The notes: generated from the letters alone by a model not told the origin. Positions 1-8,277 are shown, counted from the first letter of the stretch. The stretch is DNA of 64,000 bases from Actinorugispora endophytica (GCF_004363075.1 NZ_SNYN01000025.1:1-64000), one strand, 5' to 3'. Numbers and translations are program-made.

Positions 1-114
1 GAAGCAGTGGCGGGGCATCGCGACCCGGTACGACAAGACCTCTCAGTCCTACAGAGCAGCCGTCACCCTCGCCTCACTCCTGATGTGGGCATGACATTTG
101 AAGACACGCCCTAG
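1..114 (+). mobile_element. Right end of an IS5-family insertion sequence (cut by window edge)
   Basis: The window opens inside a transposase reading frame that stops at 92-94, and about 20 bases later the sequence changes into the coding sequence of an XRE regulator on the other strand. The element probably ends at or near CTAG at 111-114; a CTAG-like target is common for IS5-type elements, but the left end lies outside the window, so neither the inverted repeat nor the target duplication can be confirmed. The exact boundary is an inference. Confidence 0.6.
2..94 (+). CDS. IS5-family transposase, C-terminal fragment
   Basis: Frame 2 gives 30 residues before TGA: a KQWRGIATRYDK segment followed by SYRAAVTLASLLMWA. 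This is the usual C-terminal tail of the DDE transposases of actinobacterial IS5-type elements, just after the catalytic glutamate region. Only the tail is present, because the rest lies left of the window. It is too short for general gene callers, and the call rests on recognition of this conserved tail. Confidence 0.65.
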   Translation, partial: KQWRGIATRYDKTSQSYRAAVTLASLLMWA

Positions 115-457
115 CCCAACTGGTGACCGACACCGTCAGGGCCGCGGTCGCGGCGATGAAGTCCCTGCGGAGCATGCGCCCTCTCCCATCCGCCAGGCCG
201 CCGAGTAGCGCCAGGTTCTGCGGCAGCTCCCAGCCCGCGCTGTTGCGGCAGTCCTGCAGGAGCCGGGTGAAGCGCCCGCCGGTGCCCAGGACTTCGTCAT
301 AGGCCGCGACCACGTCGGCAGTCAAGGCCCGGTTTCCGTTCTCGACGTTGCGCAGGTAGCTCTCGGCGTACCCGGCGCCGGCGGAGAACCGCACCCAGAC
401 CAGGCCCGAAGCGCGTCGGGCCTGCCGCAGTTGCTCGCGAATCCGGTCAGGCGTCAC
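74..457 (-). pseudogene. XRE-family regulator truncated by IS5 element
   Basis: From a GTG at 457 the frame encodes an N-terminal helix-turn-helix domain (about residues 5-65; SYLRNVENGNRAL is the recognition-helix region) and then MLRRDFIAATAAL, the linker that in this family leads into a long TPR-like C-terminal half. The protein ends after 127 residues, and the last 13 are encoded by insertion-sequence DNA. Relatives are normally about 400 residues, so this is a remnant. It is divergent from the lanthipeptide precursor at 657 and may once have regulated that cluster (inference). Confidence 0.75.
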
Positions 458-656
458 AGGGGTACCTCAGGAATGGGATCGGTGCTGGATCGGGTCGTTC
501 CATTGTCCCGTCCCGGACCCCGGGATGTACTCGATCCACAGGGTTTTCTCCCTGGGGCCGCAGGTGCGCAGCCGCCCCTGCCCCGGCGCGTGCCCCCCTT
601 CAGGCACAGGTCCGCGCGATGCGGCTCGTTTCGACACCGATTCTCAGGAGTGACAG

Positions 657-863
657 ATGAGCACGCCCACCATCGAGCAACCCACCACCGGCGTTGCGCC
701 CGTCCCGCACGACTCCGGCGCCGGCGAGGGTCCCGGCGCGGCCGACCCGTTTGCGTTCGACATCGGTTTCATCGAGGGCACCCCGGCCAGCGAGTCGATC
801 CTGGCATGCAGCACCGGGGACACCTGCGGCAGCTCCTGCCCCAGCGCCTGCGCCACCTCCTAA
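657..863 (+). CDS. FxLD-family lanthipeptide precursor peptide
   Basis: This 68-residue ribosomal peptide has an acidic, cysteine-free leader and a core rich in Ser, Thr and Cys at the C-terminus. The leader holds FAFDIGFIEGTP (about residues 34-45), which matches the FxLD/F-x-x-D-I recognition region. The core (about residues 46-68) contains ILACSTGDTCGSSCPSAC, with four cysteines and many Ser/Thr for lanthionine rings. The ATG follows AGGAG at 646-650 with 6-base spacing. The family is known to be processed by split LanB-type dehydratases, and a LanB gene follows 83 bases downstream but is broken. Without intact partners the peptide is probably not matured from this locus. FxLD membership is recognised from motif layout, not from a search. 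Confidence 0.85.
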   Translation: MSTPTIEQPTTGVAPVPHDSGAGEGPGAADPFAFDIGFIEGTPASESILACSTGDTCGSSCPSACATS

Positions 864-946
864 ACCGACCAGGCCAGCAACCCGGTGGTGCGGGTCGGCC
901 GGCCCGATCCGCGCCACCGCACCCACCAGAGGAAGGGAGGGCACAG

Positions 947-2851
947 ATGACGCGTTCTCGACGCACCCTGTACCGGGGGACCGGACAGGGGATGCTGCGC
1001 GCGGCGGTCGCCCGAACGGTGCCGGACATGGCGCCGTGGCCGCAGGCCGACGCGCCCATCGAGCAGTGGCGGGCGTGGCTGGACTCCGTGTGGGCACAGG
1101 AGTCGTTCCGGGAGGCGGTGGAAGCCGCCAGCCCAGACCTGGCCGGCCGGGTGCAGGCCCTGGTGACCGGGCACACGCCCAAGCCACGGCGGGTGCGGCG
1201 GGCGGCGCTGGCCCTGGCCCGCTACGCGCTGCGGTCCGCGCACCGCTCCACCCCCTACGGGCTGTTCGCCGGAGTGGCACCGGTGGCGTTCGGCGACACC
1301 GTCCACATGGAGATCGGCGCGGAACACCGGGTGGTGTCCCGCCCCGATCCGGTGGGCTTGGACGCGGCGATCCGCACCTGGCAGGCCACCCCTGAGCATC
1401 TGGCCGAGGTGGAGGTGTGCGTCAACACCCTGGCCCGCCAGCGGGGCGACCGAGTCCATGTCCCGGCCGAGGGGGACGCCGAGTACACGCTCGCGTGGAC
1501 GCCGGTGCTCGCCCTGGTGCTGGAGGTCACCCGCGCCCCGATCCGGTTCGCCACCCTGGCGGGCAAGGTCGCCGCCCAGTTCCCCGACGTGCCCGCCCCC
1601 CGCCGGCTGGCCGCACTCGCCGAGCTGGTGTGGGTGGGGCTGCTGCTGTCGTCGCTGCGCGCCCCGGCCACCCTGACCGACGCGACCGTGCCCCTCCCGG
1701 AGGCGGTGCAACGGCAGGCGGAGGCCCTGCCGGCGGCGTCGGACCTGCTGCTGGATGCCACTGTGCGGCTGCCCGCCGCGGTGGCGGTGGAGGCGGAGAC
1801 GGCCGCGACCGTACTGACCCGCCTGTCCCCCGCACCGACCGGGACCGCGGCCTGGGCCCGGTACGCCGACCGGTTCACCGACCGCTACGGCGACGCGGTG
1901 GTGCCGCTGAACCAGGTCACGGCCGACCTGGGGCTGCCCGAGGGGTTCGAGAAGCCGTCCTCACCACCGCGTCCCATGAAGCTGCGCGACCGGCTGCTGC
2001 TGGACCTGGCCGGGACCGCCGCCCTCCAGGGACGCCGGTCGGTGACCCTCACCGAAGAGATGATCGAACGCCTGGAGGCCGCCGCAGGTGAGCGCGAGCA
2101 AACCCCGCCGCACCTGGAGGTGTGCGCCCAGGTCCACGCCCCCACACCACACGCCCTCCAAGCAGGGCGGTTTCGGCTGCACGTGGTAACCGTCTCCCGC
2201 GCCGCCGGGTCGATGACCGGCCGCTTCTGGCACCTGCTCCCTCACATGCCCCGGTCCTACGCTGGCCTGCCCACCGTCGCCCCCGGCACCGAAGCGGTGC
2301 AACTGTCCTTCCACCCCGCCCGGGTGGCGGCCGACCTGCTCACCCGCGCCCCGCAGGTGCTGCCCCGCCTGATCAGCGTCGGCGAGTTCCGCCACCCCGC
2401 CCCTGGGGTGCTGTTCCCGGCCGACCTGGCCATCGGCCAGGACGGGGGCCGCCTGTTCCTATGCGAGACCGCCACCAGGCAGCGCCTGGAGGCGCTCGCC
2501 CCCACCGCCCTGAACTTCGTGTGGAACCACTACACCCCGCCCCTGGTCCGGTTCCTGGCCGAGATCGCCCGCGCCCGCACCCCGCAGGTAACCGGGTTCG
2601 AGTGGGGCGCGGCGTGGACGCTGCCGTTCACCCCCGCTGTGCACTACCGCAGATCGGTCCTGGTGCCCGCCCGGTGGAAGCTCCAAGCCCGGGACCTGCC
2701 CGGCCGCACCGCGCCCTCGCAGGTGTGGGAGGACCGGTTCGACACCTGGCGGGCCCAGTCCGGTGTCCCCGACCGGGTGCTGCTGGTCCAGGACGACCAA
2801 CAACTCCCCTTGGACCTCACGAAGCCGATGCATGTTTCGTGCCGGGTGTGA
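947..2851 (+). pseudogene. Lantibiotic dehydratase (LanB, glutamylation domain), 3' end lost to IS3 insertion
   Basis: LanB enzymes use glutamyl-tRNA to activate Ser and Thr of a precursor peptide for dehydration. The frame from ATG 947 (GGGAGG 6 bases upstream) shows the family's N-terminal hallmarks, including RSAHRSTPYGLFAGVA near residue 90 and the arginine-rich core, and runs about 628 host codons. At 2833 the left inverted repeat of an IS3 element begins and supplies the last few codons and the stop. Related proteins continue roughly 100 or more residues and are followed by a SpaB_C elimination gene, a methyltransferase and transport genes, none of which is present here. The glutamylation domain is therefore incomplete and probably non-functional. 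Confidence 0.85.
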
Positions 2852-2884
2852 TGGAGGCTCTCAAACCTGGGAAGGATGAGAGAC

Positions 2885-3205
2885 ATGCCAGCACCGAGGA
2901 AGTACCCCGATGAGCTGCGCGAACGTGCCACCCGGATGGTCGTGGAGGCCCGCCGGAACCCGGCCACGCGCCCCGGGGCGATCGCCCGGATCGGCGACCA
3001 GCTCGGCGTCAACCGCGAGACCCTGCGCAACTGGGTGAGCCAGGCCGAGGTCGACGCCGGAGACCGGCCCGGGACCACCACCGACCAGGCCCAGCGTCTG
3101 GCCGAGCTCGAGCGCGAGGTGCGCGAGCTCCGGCGGGCCAACGCGATTGTGAAGTCGGCCTCGGCTTTCTTCGCGGCGGAGCTCGACCGCCCGCACACCA
3201 GGTAA
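2885..3205 (+). CDS. IS3-family transposase OrfA
   Basis: OrfA is the HTH and leucine-zipper part of the IS3 transposase. From ATG 2885 it gives 106 residues beginning MPAPRKYPDELRERA, with an HTH around NRETLRNWVSQAE and a C-terminal heptad-rich stretch (LAELEREVRELRRA). An in-frame ATG at 2876 is an alternative start. The end of orfA carries a pyrimidine run, ctttctt at 3165-3171, and the orfB frame (-1) is open across the junction, consistent with programmed -1 frameshifting that makes the OrfAB fusion. Confidence 0.9.
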   Translation: MPAPRKYPDELRERATRMVVEARRNPATRPGAIARIGDQLGVNRETLRNWVSQAEVDAGDRPGTTTDQAQRLAELEREVRELRRANAIVKSASAFFAAELDRPHTR

Positions 3206-3258
3206 CGGCCTACATCGACCTGTACCGGCAGGAGTTCGGGGTCGAGCCGATCTGCGAG

Positions 3259-4119
3259 GTGTTGCAGGTCGCCCCGTCCACCTACTACGCGGCCAAGAGC
3301 CGGGCCCCGTCGCTGCGCTCGCGCACCGACGAGGCCACCACCGAAAAGATCCACACGGTGCACGCCGACAACTACGGCGTCTACGGGGTGCGCAAGGTCC
3401 ACGCCGAACTCGACCGCCAGGGCCACCGGGTGGCCCGCTGCACCGTCCACCGACTGATGAAACGCGCGGGTCTGCGCGGCATCACCCGCGGTAAGAGCCC
3501 TCGGACCACCGTGCCGGGACCGGCTCCCGATACCCGCCCGGACCTGGTGGAGCGCTCCTTCTCCGCGGACGCTCCGAACCGGTTGTGGGTCGCCGACATC
3601 ACCTACATCCGCACCTTTGCCGGTTGGGTCTGCGCGGCATTCGTGATCGATGTGTTCTCCCGCCGCGTGGTGGGCTGGCAGGTGTCGAAGTCGCTGCGCG
3701 CCGGCCCGGCCCTGGACGCACTGGAGATGGCGGTGTGGAACCGGGCGCACGTGGGCCGGCGCATCGACGGCCTGGTCCACCACTCCGACCGAGGAGTCCA
3801 GTACCTCGCGGTGCGCTACACCCAGCGCCTGGCCGAGGCGGGCGCGGTGGCCTCGGTGGGCACCACCGGGGACTCCTGTGACAACGCCCTGGCCGAGGCG
3901 TTCCACTCGTTGTTCAAAGCAGAGTTGGTCCGCAACCGCGGCCCCTGGAGGAACCTGGACCACCTCGAGATCGCGGTGGCCGAGTACGTGGACTGGTTCA
4001 ACCACCGCCGCCTGCACGGCGAGATCGGCCTGGTCCCGCCGTCGGAGTTCGAGGACAGCTTCTATGGGCAGCGGGTCGGGTCAACAGAAGGCGAAGCGTT
4101 GGTTCCGAGCCTCCAATAA
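3259..4119 (+). CDS. IS3-family transposase OrfB (DDE integrase domain)
   Basis: OrfB carries the rve/DDE catalytic domain. Visible landmarks are LWVADITYIRTFAGW (first Asp), HHSDRGVQY (second Asp) and CDNALAEAFHSLFKAEL (Glu). The -1 frame is open upstream across the orfA stop at 3203, so the active product is probably an OrfAB frameshift fusion; the GTG at 3259 is only the first in-frame start after that stop. The stop codon lies inside the right inverted repeat. All three catalytic residues are present, so the element may still be mobile. Confidence 0.9.
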   Translation: MLQVAPSTYYAAKSRAPSLRSRTDEATTEKIHTVHADNYGVYGVRKVHAELDRQGHRVARCTVHRLMKRAGLRGITRGKSPRTTVPGPAPDTRPDLVERSFSADAPNRLWVADITYIRTFAGWVCAAFVIDVFSRRVVGWQVSKSLRAGPALDALEMAVWNRAHVGRRIDGLVHHSDRGVQYLAVRYTQRLAEAGAVASVGTTGDSCDNALAEAFHSLFKAELVRNRGPWRNLDHLEIAVAEYVDWFNHRRLHGEIGLVPPSEFEDSFYGQRVGSTEGEALVPSLQ

Positions 4120-4135
4120 ACCCGGCACGAAACAG

Positions 4136-4168
4136 TTCAGCGTCCTGGTTTCCGGGACCCTGAACGTC
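4136..4168 (-). repeat. Orphaned CRISPR spacer left at the IS3 junction
   Basis: These 33 bases sit between the IS3 right end (4134, with one base at 4135 matching the last base of a repeat) and the first complete repeat at 4169. The length equals the array's normal spacer length, and the base next to the repeat is C, as for 21 of the other 24 spacers. It is best read as an intact spacer whose distal repeat was removed by the element. Confidence 0.75.
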
Positions 4169-5659
4169 GGTTCATCCCCACGTGCGTGGGGCTTGGCGGC
4201 GCCGCGCGAACTCGAGATCCTGGCAGTCAGGTTCATCCCCACGTGCGTGGGGCTTGGCGCATCTGCATCTGTTCGCGCACGTAGGTTCCCGGTTCATCCC
4301 CACGTGCGTGGGGCTTGGATCCCCACCGTCCGAGCAGACGCGGCCTGACGCGGTTCATCCCCACGTGCGTGGGGCTTGGGTCCGTCGTCGGCATCCTCAC
4401 CCGGGTGATCTCGGTTCATCCCCACGTGCGTGGGGCTTGGACGACAACAGCGTCGACATGGGGGGGAGCACGCGGTTCATCCCCACGTGCGTGGGGCTTG
4501 GCTGACCAACGTCCTTTTTGATTCGTTGTTCGAAGGTTCATCCCCACGTGCGTGGGGCTTGGCACGGCGATGAAAATCGCTCACTCAATGTGAACGGTTC
4601 ATCCCCACGTGCGTGGGGCTTGGTCCGCCAGACCCGCACGGTGTCGGATGGTCGGCGGTTCATCCCCACGTGCGTGGGGCTTGGTCGGGGCGTACCCACG
4701 CGCGGCGTTCGATGCCGGTTCATCCCCACGTGCGTGGGGCTTGGGGATCGCTACGTCACTCACGACCGGAGGGCGGCGGTTCATCCCCACGTGCGTGGGG
4801 CTTGGGCGGGGCCGCTGCGACTTCGCTCCATTCCCGCAGGTTCATCCCCACGTGCGTGGGGCTTGGATCAACGAGATCTCCGCGAAACTCCGTGAGCACG
4901 GTTCATCCCCACGTGCGTGGGGCTTGGGACGAGGTGCCCTACCAGCTGTGCACCAGCTACGGTTCATCCCCACGTGCGTGGGGCTTGGATCGCCGAGGAC
5001 GGCGTGCAGGCCACCGTGGACGGTTCATCCCCACGTGCGTGGGGCTTGGCCCGGACCGGATCGCTCCGTCCCACAGGTTGACGGTTCATCCCCACGTGCG
5101 TGGGGCTTGGGTCAGGGCGTCGGCCTCACCGGTGCCGAACAGCGGTTCATCCCCACGTGCGTGGGGCTTGGGGTGGTGTGGGCGCGCATCGCGGCCACGT
5201 CGCCGGTTCATCCCCACGTGCGTGGGGCTTGGGCGGGCCTCACCGCCCTCATCTGAACCATTAACGGTTCATCCCCACGTGCGTGGGGCTTGGTCATGGA
5301 TCAGCACCAGCGACGCCGCCGCCTACGGTTCATCCCCACGTGCGTGGGGCTTGGGGACCCCCGCCCCCCGGGGCCGGACCGGACCGCGGTTCATCCCCAC
5401 GTGCGTGGGGCTTGGTCGGCGACCGCGCCGACCACCGCGACGCCAACCGGTTCATCCCCACGTGCGTGGGGCTTGGTCGGCGACCGCGCCGACCACCGCG
5501 ACGCCAACCGGTTCATCCCCACGTGCGTGGGGCTTGGTCGATCTCGACGAGCCGCGCCAGCAGGGCGGCCGGTTCATCCCCACGTGCGTGGGGCTTGGGG
5601 GGTCCAAAAACCGCGCCGTGCTCACCAGTACGGTTCATCCCCACGTGCGTGGGGCTTGG
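4169..5659 (-). CRISPR. Type I-E-like CRISPR array, 25 repeats and 24 internal spacers
   Basis: Twenty-five repeats of 28 bases start at 4169 and recur every 61 bases, with one 60-base step before 4717; I saw no variant repeat. Each contains the perfect stem CCCCACG/CGTGGGG around TG. Spacers are 33 bases (one of 32). Read on the minus strand, the repeat ends in a handle like AUGAACCG, the equivalent of the E. coli type I-E handle AUAAACCG, so transcription is probably leftward from a leader at 5660 onward. Spacers at 5416-5448 and 5477-5509 are identical. No cas gene is present in the window. Confidence 0.97.
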
Positions 5660-5800
5660 TGTTAATGACCTGCGACTATGCGGAACGTTATCTCTGCGTT
5701 ATCTTGCCTGAGGATGTCATCCAGGAAGACCTGACCACTACGAGACAGTCTGCCAGAAACACCGAGTCATTCTCGGTGAGAGGTAAAGGATACGACGGCT
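5660..5800 (-). promoter_or_regulatory. Probable CRISPR leader
   Basis: This stretch abuts the last repeat and is clearly more A/T-rich than the surrounding DNA. Read on the minus strand it contains the direct repeat AGATAACG twice, three bases apart, close to the array (complement of about 5686-5704). Repeat polarity predicts the leader on this side. No -35/-10 pair can be fixed with confidence. Confidence 0.6.
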
Positions 5801-5895
5801 ACCCGTCCCACCGAACGGCTCACCAGATACGCAGAGGCAGGCAGTAGGGAGTTCCCGGCACGGGGGCGCTTTGGCATCGGTAGAGGGACCTACTC

Positions 5896-6023
5896 GATGA
5901 TCTTGAGCCTTCTGCCCGTTTCGGGGGCTGGAAGGGCGGAAAGCTCAAGATCATCCCGGGGTGAGGGCGGAACCGGTCTCCGAACCGCCGCACCACGGAC
6001 CCCCGCACCGGAGGCTCCCTGCC
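5896..6023. repeat. Dispersed palindromic element, copy 1 (GATCTTGAGC hairpin)
   Basis: Arms GATGATCTTGAGC (5896-5908) and GCTCAAGATCATC (5943-5955) enclose a G/C-rich inner palindrome. The following GAGGGCGGAACCGG segment and the ending complementary to GGGAGCCTCCGG (near 6003-6016) recur in the copies near 16.2 kb and 40.3 kb. It lies between the CRISPR leader and the DUF397 terminator in a stretch with no recognisable gene (5800-6195). Confidence 0.75.
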
Positions 6024-6195
6024 TCCCATGTCATCCAGCACCATAGCTACCTGGAAGACCCTGACGACAGAGGGTCTTGAACGGGGCCTTACCCATGACT
6101 TTCAGACCTCCCATCGAATCGCCCTCACCCCGGAGGATCCCGAGGAGCCGATGCCACCCCGGGTTAGCATGGCTGAGGGATGCATCAGGTATGCA

Positions 6196-6233
6196 CGGAA
6201 AGGCCCCCGGCGATCTCGCCGGGGGCCTTTCCG
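6196..6233 (-). terminator. Hairpin terminator after DUF397 gene
   Basis: Perfect 18-bp inverted repeat: arms CGGAAAGGCCCCCGGCGA at 6196-6213 and its complement at 6216-6233, with a 2-base centre. It begins 9 bases past the stop of the DUF397 gene. No long U tract follows, as is common in actinomycetes. Confidence 0.8.
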
Positions 6234-6241
6234 TTGGCTGG

Positions 6242-6436
6242 TTAGACCAGATCGGCCTTCACCTCAGCTAAAAACTCCCGCCACGCGGTAGTGCCGAACA
6301 CGAGGTGGCCGTTGCCCGTGTTCTGCGAGTCTCGGACTGCTACAGCGCGGGACGTGTCCGCGACCTCGACGCAGTTCTGCGTCGTTGATCCGCTGTAGCT
6401 GGACTTTCGGAAAACCAGGGGGGGCGTTTCAGGCAT
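6242..6436 (-). CDS. DUF397 protein
   Basis: This 64-residue protein has the DUF397 signature: FRKSSYSGSTTQNCVEVA at about residues 9-26, then VAVRDSQN and the W-x-x-F ending (TTAWREFLAEV). Such proteins are encoded next to XRE regulators throughout mycelial actinomycetes (the BldB/WhiJ-type regulatory pairs), where they act with the regulator in development or toxin-antitoxin-like circuits. It starts at ATG 6436, ten bases after the upstream XRE gene ends, so the two are co-transcribed. Its specific target cannot be read from the sequence. Confidence 0.92.
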   Translation of the reverse strand: MPETPPLVFRKSSYSGSTTQNCVEVADTSRAVAVRDSQNTGNGHLVFGTTAWREFLAEVKADLV

Positions 6437-6446
6437 GATGCCTCTT

Positions 6447-7307
6447 CTACAGGGACGTCAATCTGTTGCGGATGAGTTCGCGGGACTCGTCGGGGGACAG
6501 CGCCTCGGCCTGCACGTAGTCGTAGATGTGCTGGTAACGACGGATCTCCTCGGGTTTCTCGAGGTAGATCTCCTCCGACATCACCTCCAGGTACACCACA
6601 GGGTGGTCCGGCAGAGGGAAGTCCATGATGACAAACTGCCCGGTCATCGCGGCGTGCGGCCCCTTACTGAGAGGGAGTACCTGAATCCCGACGTTGGGTC
6701 TGCTACCCACTTCCAGAAGGTGCTCAAGCTGCCCGGACAGTTCAGGCGTCATGCGCAGCAGGGCGGCTTCGTCGATGACCGCCCAGTAACTCGGGGCATC
6801 GCTCCGCATGAAAACCTGTTTGCGGAACATCCGCGCCTGCACCCTGCGGTCGATGTCGGCCTCATCACCTACAAGGCCGTTGCCTCGGATAACAGCGCGA
6901 GCGTAGTCCTCGGTCTGCAACAGGCCCGGAACGGTCATCGACTCGAAGGTCCGGATAACCGATGCTTCCGCCTCCAGACCGACGAACTGGCCAGAGCCCA
7001 GCGCATCACCAAACGAAGCCCACCAACCTTTCTGGTTGGCTTCTTTTGCAAGAGCCGCGTAGGCGGCACGCTCCTCGGGGGCATCGATGTCGTAGATGTC
7101 GAGCAGCATGTTGACGTCGTCGGTGCGCAGCCGCTTCCAGTCACCGACTTCGAGTCGGGTCAGCTTGGACTCCGACCAGCCCCGGGGGCGGCCCGATCGA
7201 AGCTTCGCTTCGTTGGCGACCCACTTGGCGGTGTAACCACGCTGTTCTCTGGCTTCCCGCAGTAGACGCGAGAGGCGTCGGCGGCGAAGTGTCGGGCTGC
7301 TGGCCAC
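6447..7307 (-). CDS. XRE-family regulator with DUF5753 ligand/effector domain
   Basis: The 286-residue protein has an N-terminal HTH_31-type domain (about residues 5-65, with SRLLREAREQRGYTAKWV) and a C-terminal DUF5753 domain (about 85-285), with the typical phrases MTVPGLLQTEDYARAV and GPHAAMTGQFVIMDFP. The GTG at 7307 is preferred because AAGGAG lies 10 bases upstream; the longer reading from 7391 has no ribosome site. With DUF397 downstream it forms a WhiJ/AbaA-like pair. The promoter is probably in the A/T-rich stretch 7400-7470. Confidence 0.9.
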   Translation of the reverse strand: MASSPTLRRRRLSRLLREAREQRGYTAKWVANEAKLRSGRPRGWSESKLTRLEVGDWKRLRTDDVNMLLDIYDIDAPEERAAYAALAKEANQKGWWASFGDALGSGQFVGLEAEASVIRTFESMTVPGLLQTEDYARAVIRGNGLVGDEADIDRRVQARMFRKQVFMRSDAPSYWAVIDEAALLRMTPELSGQLEHLLEVGSRPNVGIQVLPLSKGPHAAMTGQFVIMDFPLPDHPVVYLEVMSEEIYLEKPEEIRRYQHIYDYVQAEALSPDESRELIRNRLTSL

Positions 7308-7391
7308 GTCCTGTGCGCTCCTTGTATCGCAACGATCTCGCTGTCCGGATCCTACGCCGCTCCTCGACGAACCAGACATTTCACACACCAC

Positions 7392-7534
7392 CCATTGATG
7401 CTAGAGACATGCGCCATCATTCACGACATCCTTTTTAATTTGGGACTTGCAAATCTATACGCATGCGGTGAACATGTAGCCACCTGATGTTTCCTGCCGG
7501 ACCTCCCATCCGGCCCTTCCCGAGGAGTCCGCTC
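7392..7534. promoter_or_regulatory. A/T-rich divergent intergenic region
   Basis: The gap between the XRE gene (leftward) and the small-protein operon (rightward) contains an unusually A/T-rich core around 7428-7465 (TTTTTAATTTGGGACTTGCA), consistent with promoters in both directions. No clear operator dyad was found. Confidence 0.4.
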
Positions 7535-8002
7535 ATGCGACTCGTCCGTTCTCTCGTCATGCCCTGGGCGGCGTTGCCGTCGTTCCTGGCTCCGCCTCCC
7601 CGTCGGGTGGCCCGGCACGCGCGCACGTCCCGGCCTGCGGCAACCCGGCCTGCCGTTCCCCGCACCGCCGCGCCCCGCACCGCCGTTCCCGGGGTTCCGT
7701 CGCCGCGCCGCCCCGGCTGGGCGCGGCCCCTGGCCCGTACGGTGGCGGTGCCGCCCGACCGGGTGCGTTTCGCCGAGGTCGCCCGGGCCCACCGGGCGTT
7801 GTGGGCGCTGTCCTACGACCCGGCCCAGGGCGCGTCCTTCCAGGCCCGTCACCGGGTCATCGGCACCCTGGTGGTGGCGGCCAGTGATCTGGAGGCGTTG
7901 GACTTCGCGCTCGCCGAGTTCGTTGCGCCTTCGCACGCGCGCGGCTACCTGGCCCGCCACCGCGACCGCGGCGTTGTCCGGCGCGCTTCGGCGGTGGTCT
8001 GA
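7535..8002 (+). CDS. Hypothetical protein, first gene of a small ATPase operon
   Basis: From ATG 7535, preceded by GAGGAG with 7-base spacing, the frame gives 155 residues. The first 80 are Pro, Arg and Ala rich and probably disordered. The second half (about 75-150) looks folded, with VRFAEVARAHRALWALSY and ALDFALAEFVAPSHARGYLARHR, which suggests a small helical domain. I do not recognise a family. The stop overlaps the next start, and the third gene is an anti-sigma-like ATPase, so it may belong to a regulatory module. Confidence 0.7.
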   Translation: MRLVRSLVMPWAALPSFLAPPPRRVARHARTSRPAATRPAVPRTAAPRTAVPGVPSPRRPGWARPLARTVAVPPDRVRFAEVARAHRALWALSYDPAQGASFQARHRVIGTLVVAASDLEALDFALAEFVAPSHARGYLARHRDRGVVRRASAVV

Positions 8003-8277
8003 TGCTCGACCTGACCCCCGAGGAGGCGCGCCGCCTGCGGCGGCTGGCCGACCAGATCGCGGCCCAGACCCAGGACCGCGCCTACTGGCTCATCGGGGTG
8101 CGGCACACCTGTCTGGCCCTGCTCGCCGAGGTGTCGGCGTGGCTGGGCGACGGCTGCGCCCGCCGCCGCCCCGGTCTGGGCACCGGGTGCGTGCGCCCCA
8201 GCGCCCATCCGGGGTCCTGTCTGGACGCCTTCGGTCACGCCTGGACCCACGACCCCGACGGGAGCACCGCGCCGTGA
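8002..8277 (+). CDS. Hypothetical small protein
   Basis: The 91-residue frame starts at an ATG overlapping the previous TGA and ends overlapping the next GTG, so all three genes are translationally coupled. The N-terminal half is predicted helical (LTPEEARRLRRLADQIAAQ); the C-terminal half has several Cys and His (CARRRPGLGTGC, HPGSC, HAW) that could bind metal, which is inference only. No family was recognised. Confidence 0.65.
   Translation: MLDLTPEEARRLRRLADQIAAQTQDRAYWLIGVRHTCLALLAEVSAWLGDGCARRRPGLGTGCVRPSAHPGSCLDAFGHAWTHDPDGSTAP

Larger units (their letters stand above)
2833..4134 (+). mobile_element. Complete IS3-family insertion sequence
   Basis: Terminal inverted repeats lie at 2833-2860 and 4107-4134 and match at 25 of 28 positions; each begins with TGTTTCGTGCCGGGT when read inward. 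Between them are the two overlapping transposase frames typical of IS3. The flanks are unrelated: lanB on the left and CRISPR spacer/repeat DNA on the right. The three to five bases outside each end do not match, so no target duplication is visible. This suggests that one flank was replaced by deletion or recombination after insertion. Confidence 0.9.

Noticed and set aside
431-946. In-frame extension of lanB upstream to 431
   Set aside because: It overlaps the precursor gene and the XRE start, is Arg/Pro/His rich and has no ribosome site; ATG 947 has an ideal one.
2825-4140. Target-site duplication for the IS3 element
   Set aside because: Bases flanking the two ends do not match for 3-5 positions, so none is claimed.
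4182-5847. Several long open frames with repeated HPHVRGAW or SSPRAWGL motifs
   Set aside because: These are translations of the CRISPR repeats; the 61-base period shifts through the frames and gives artificial repeat proteins.
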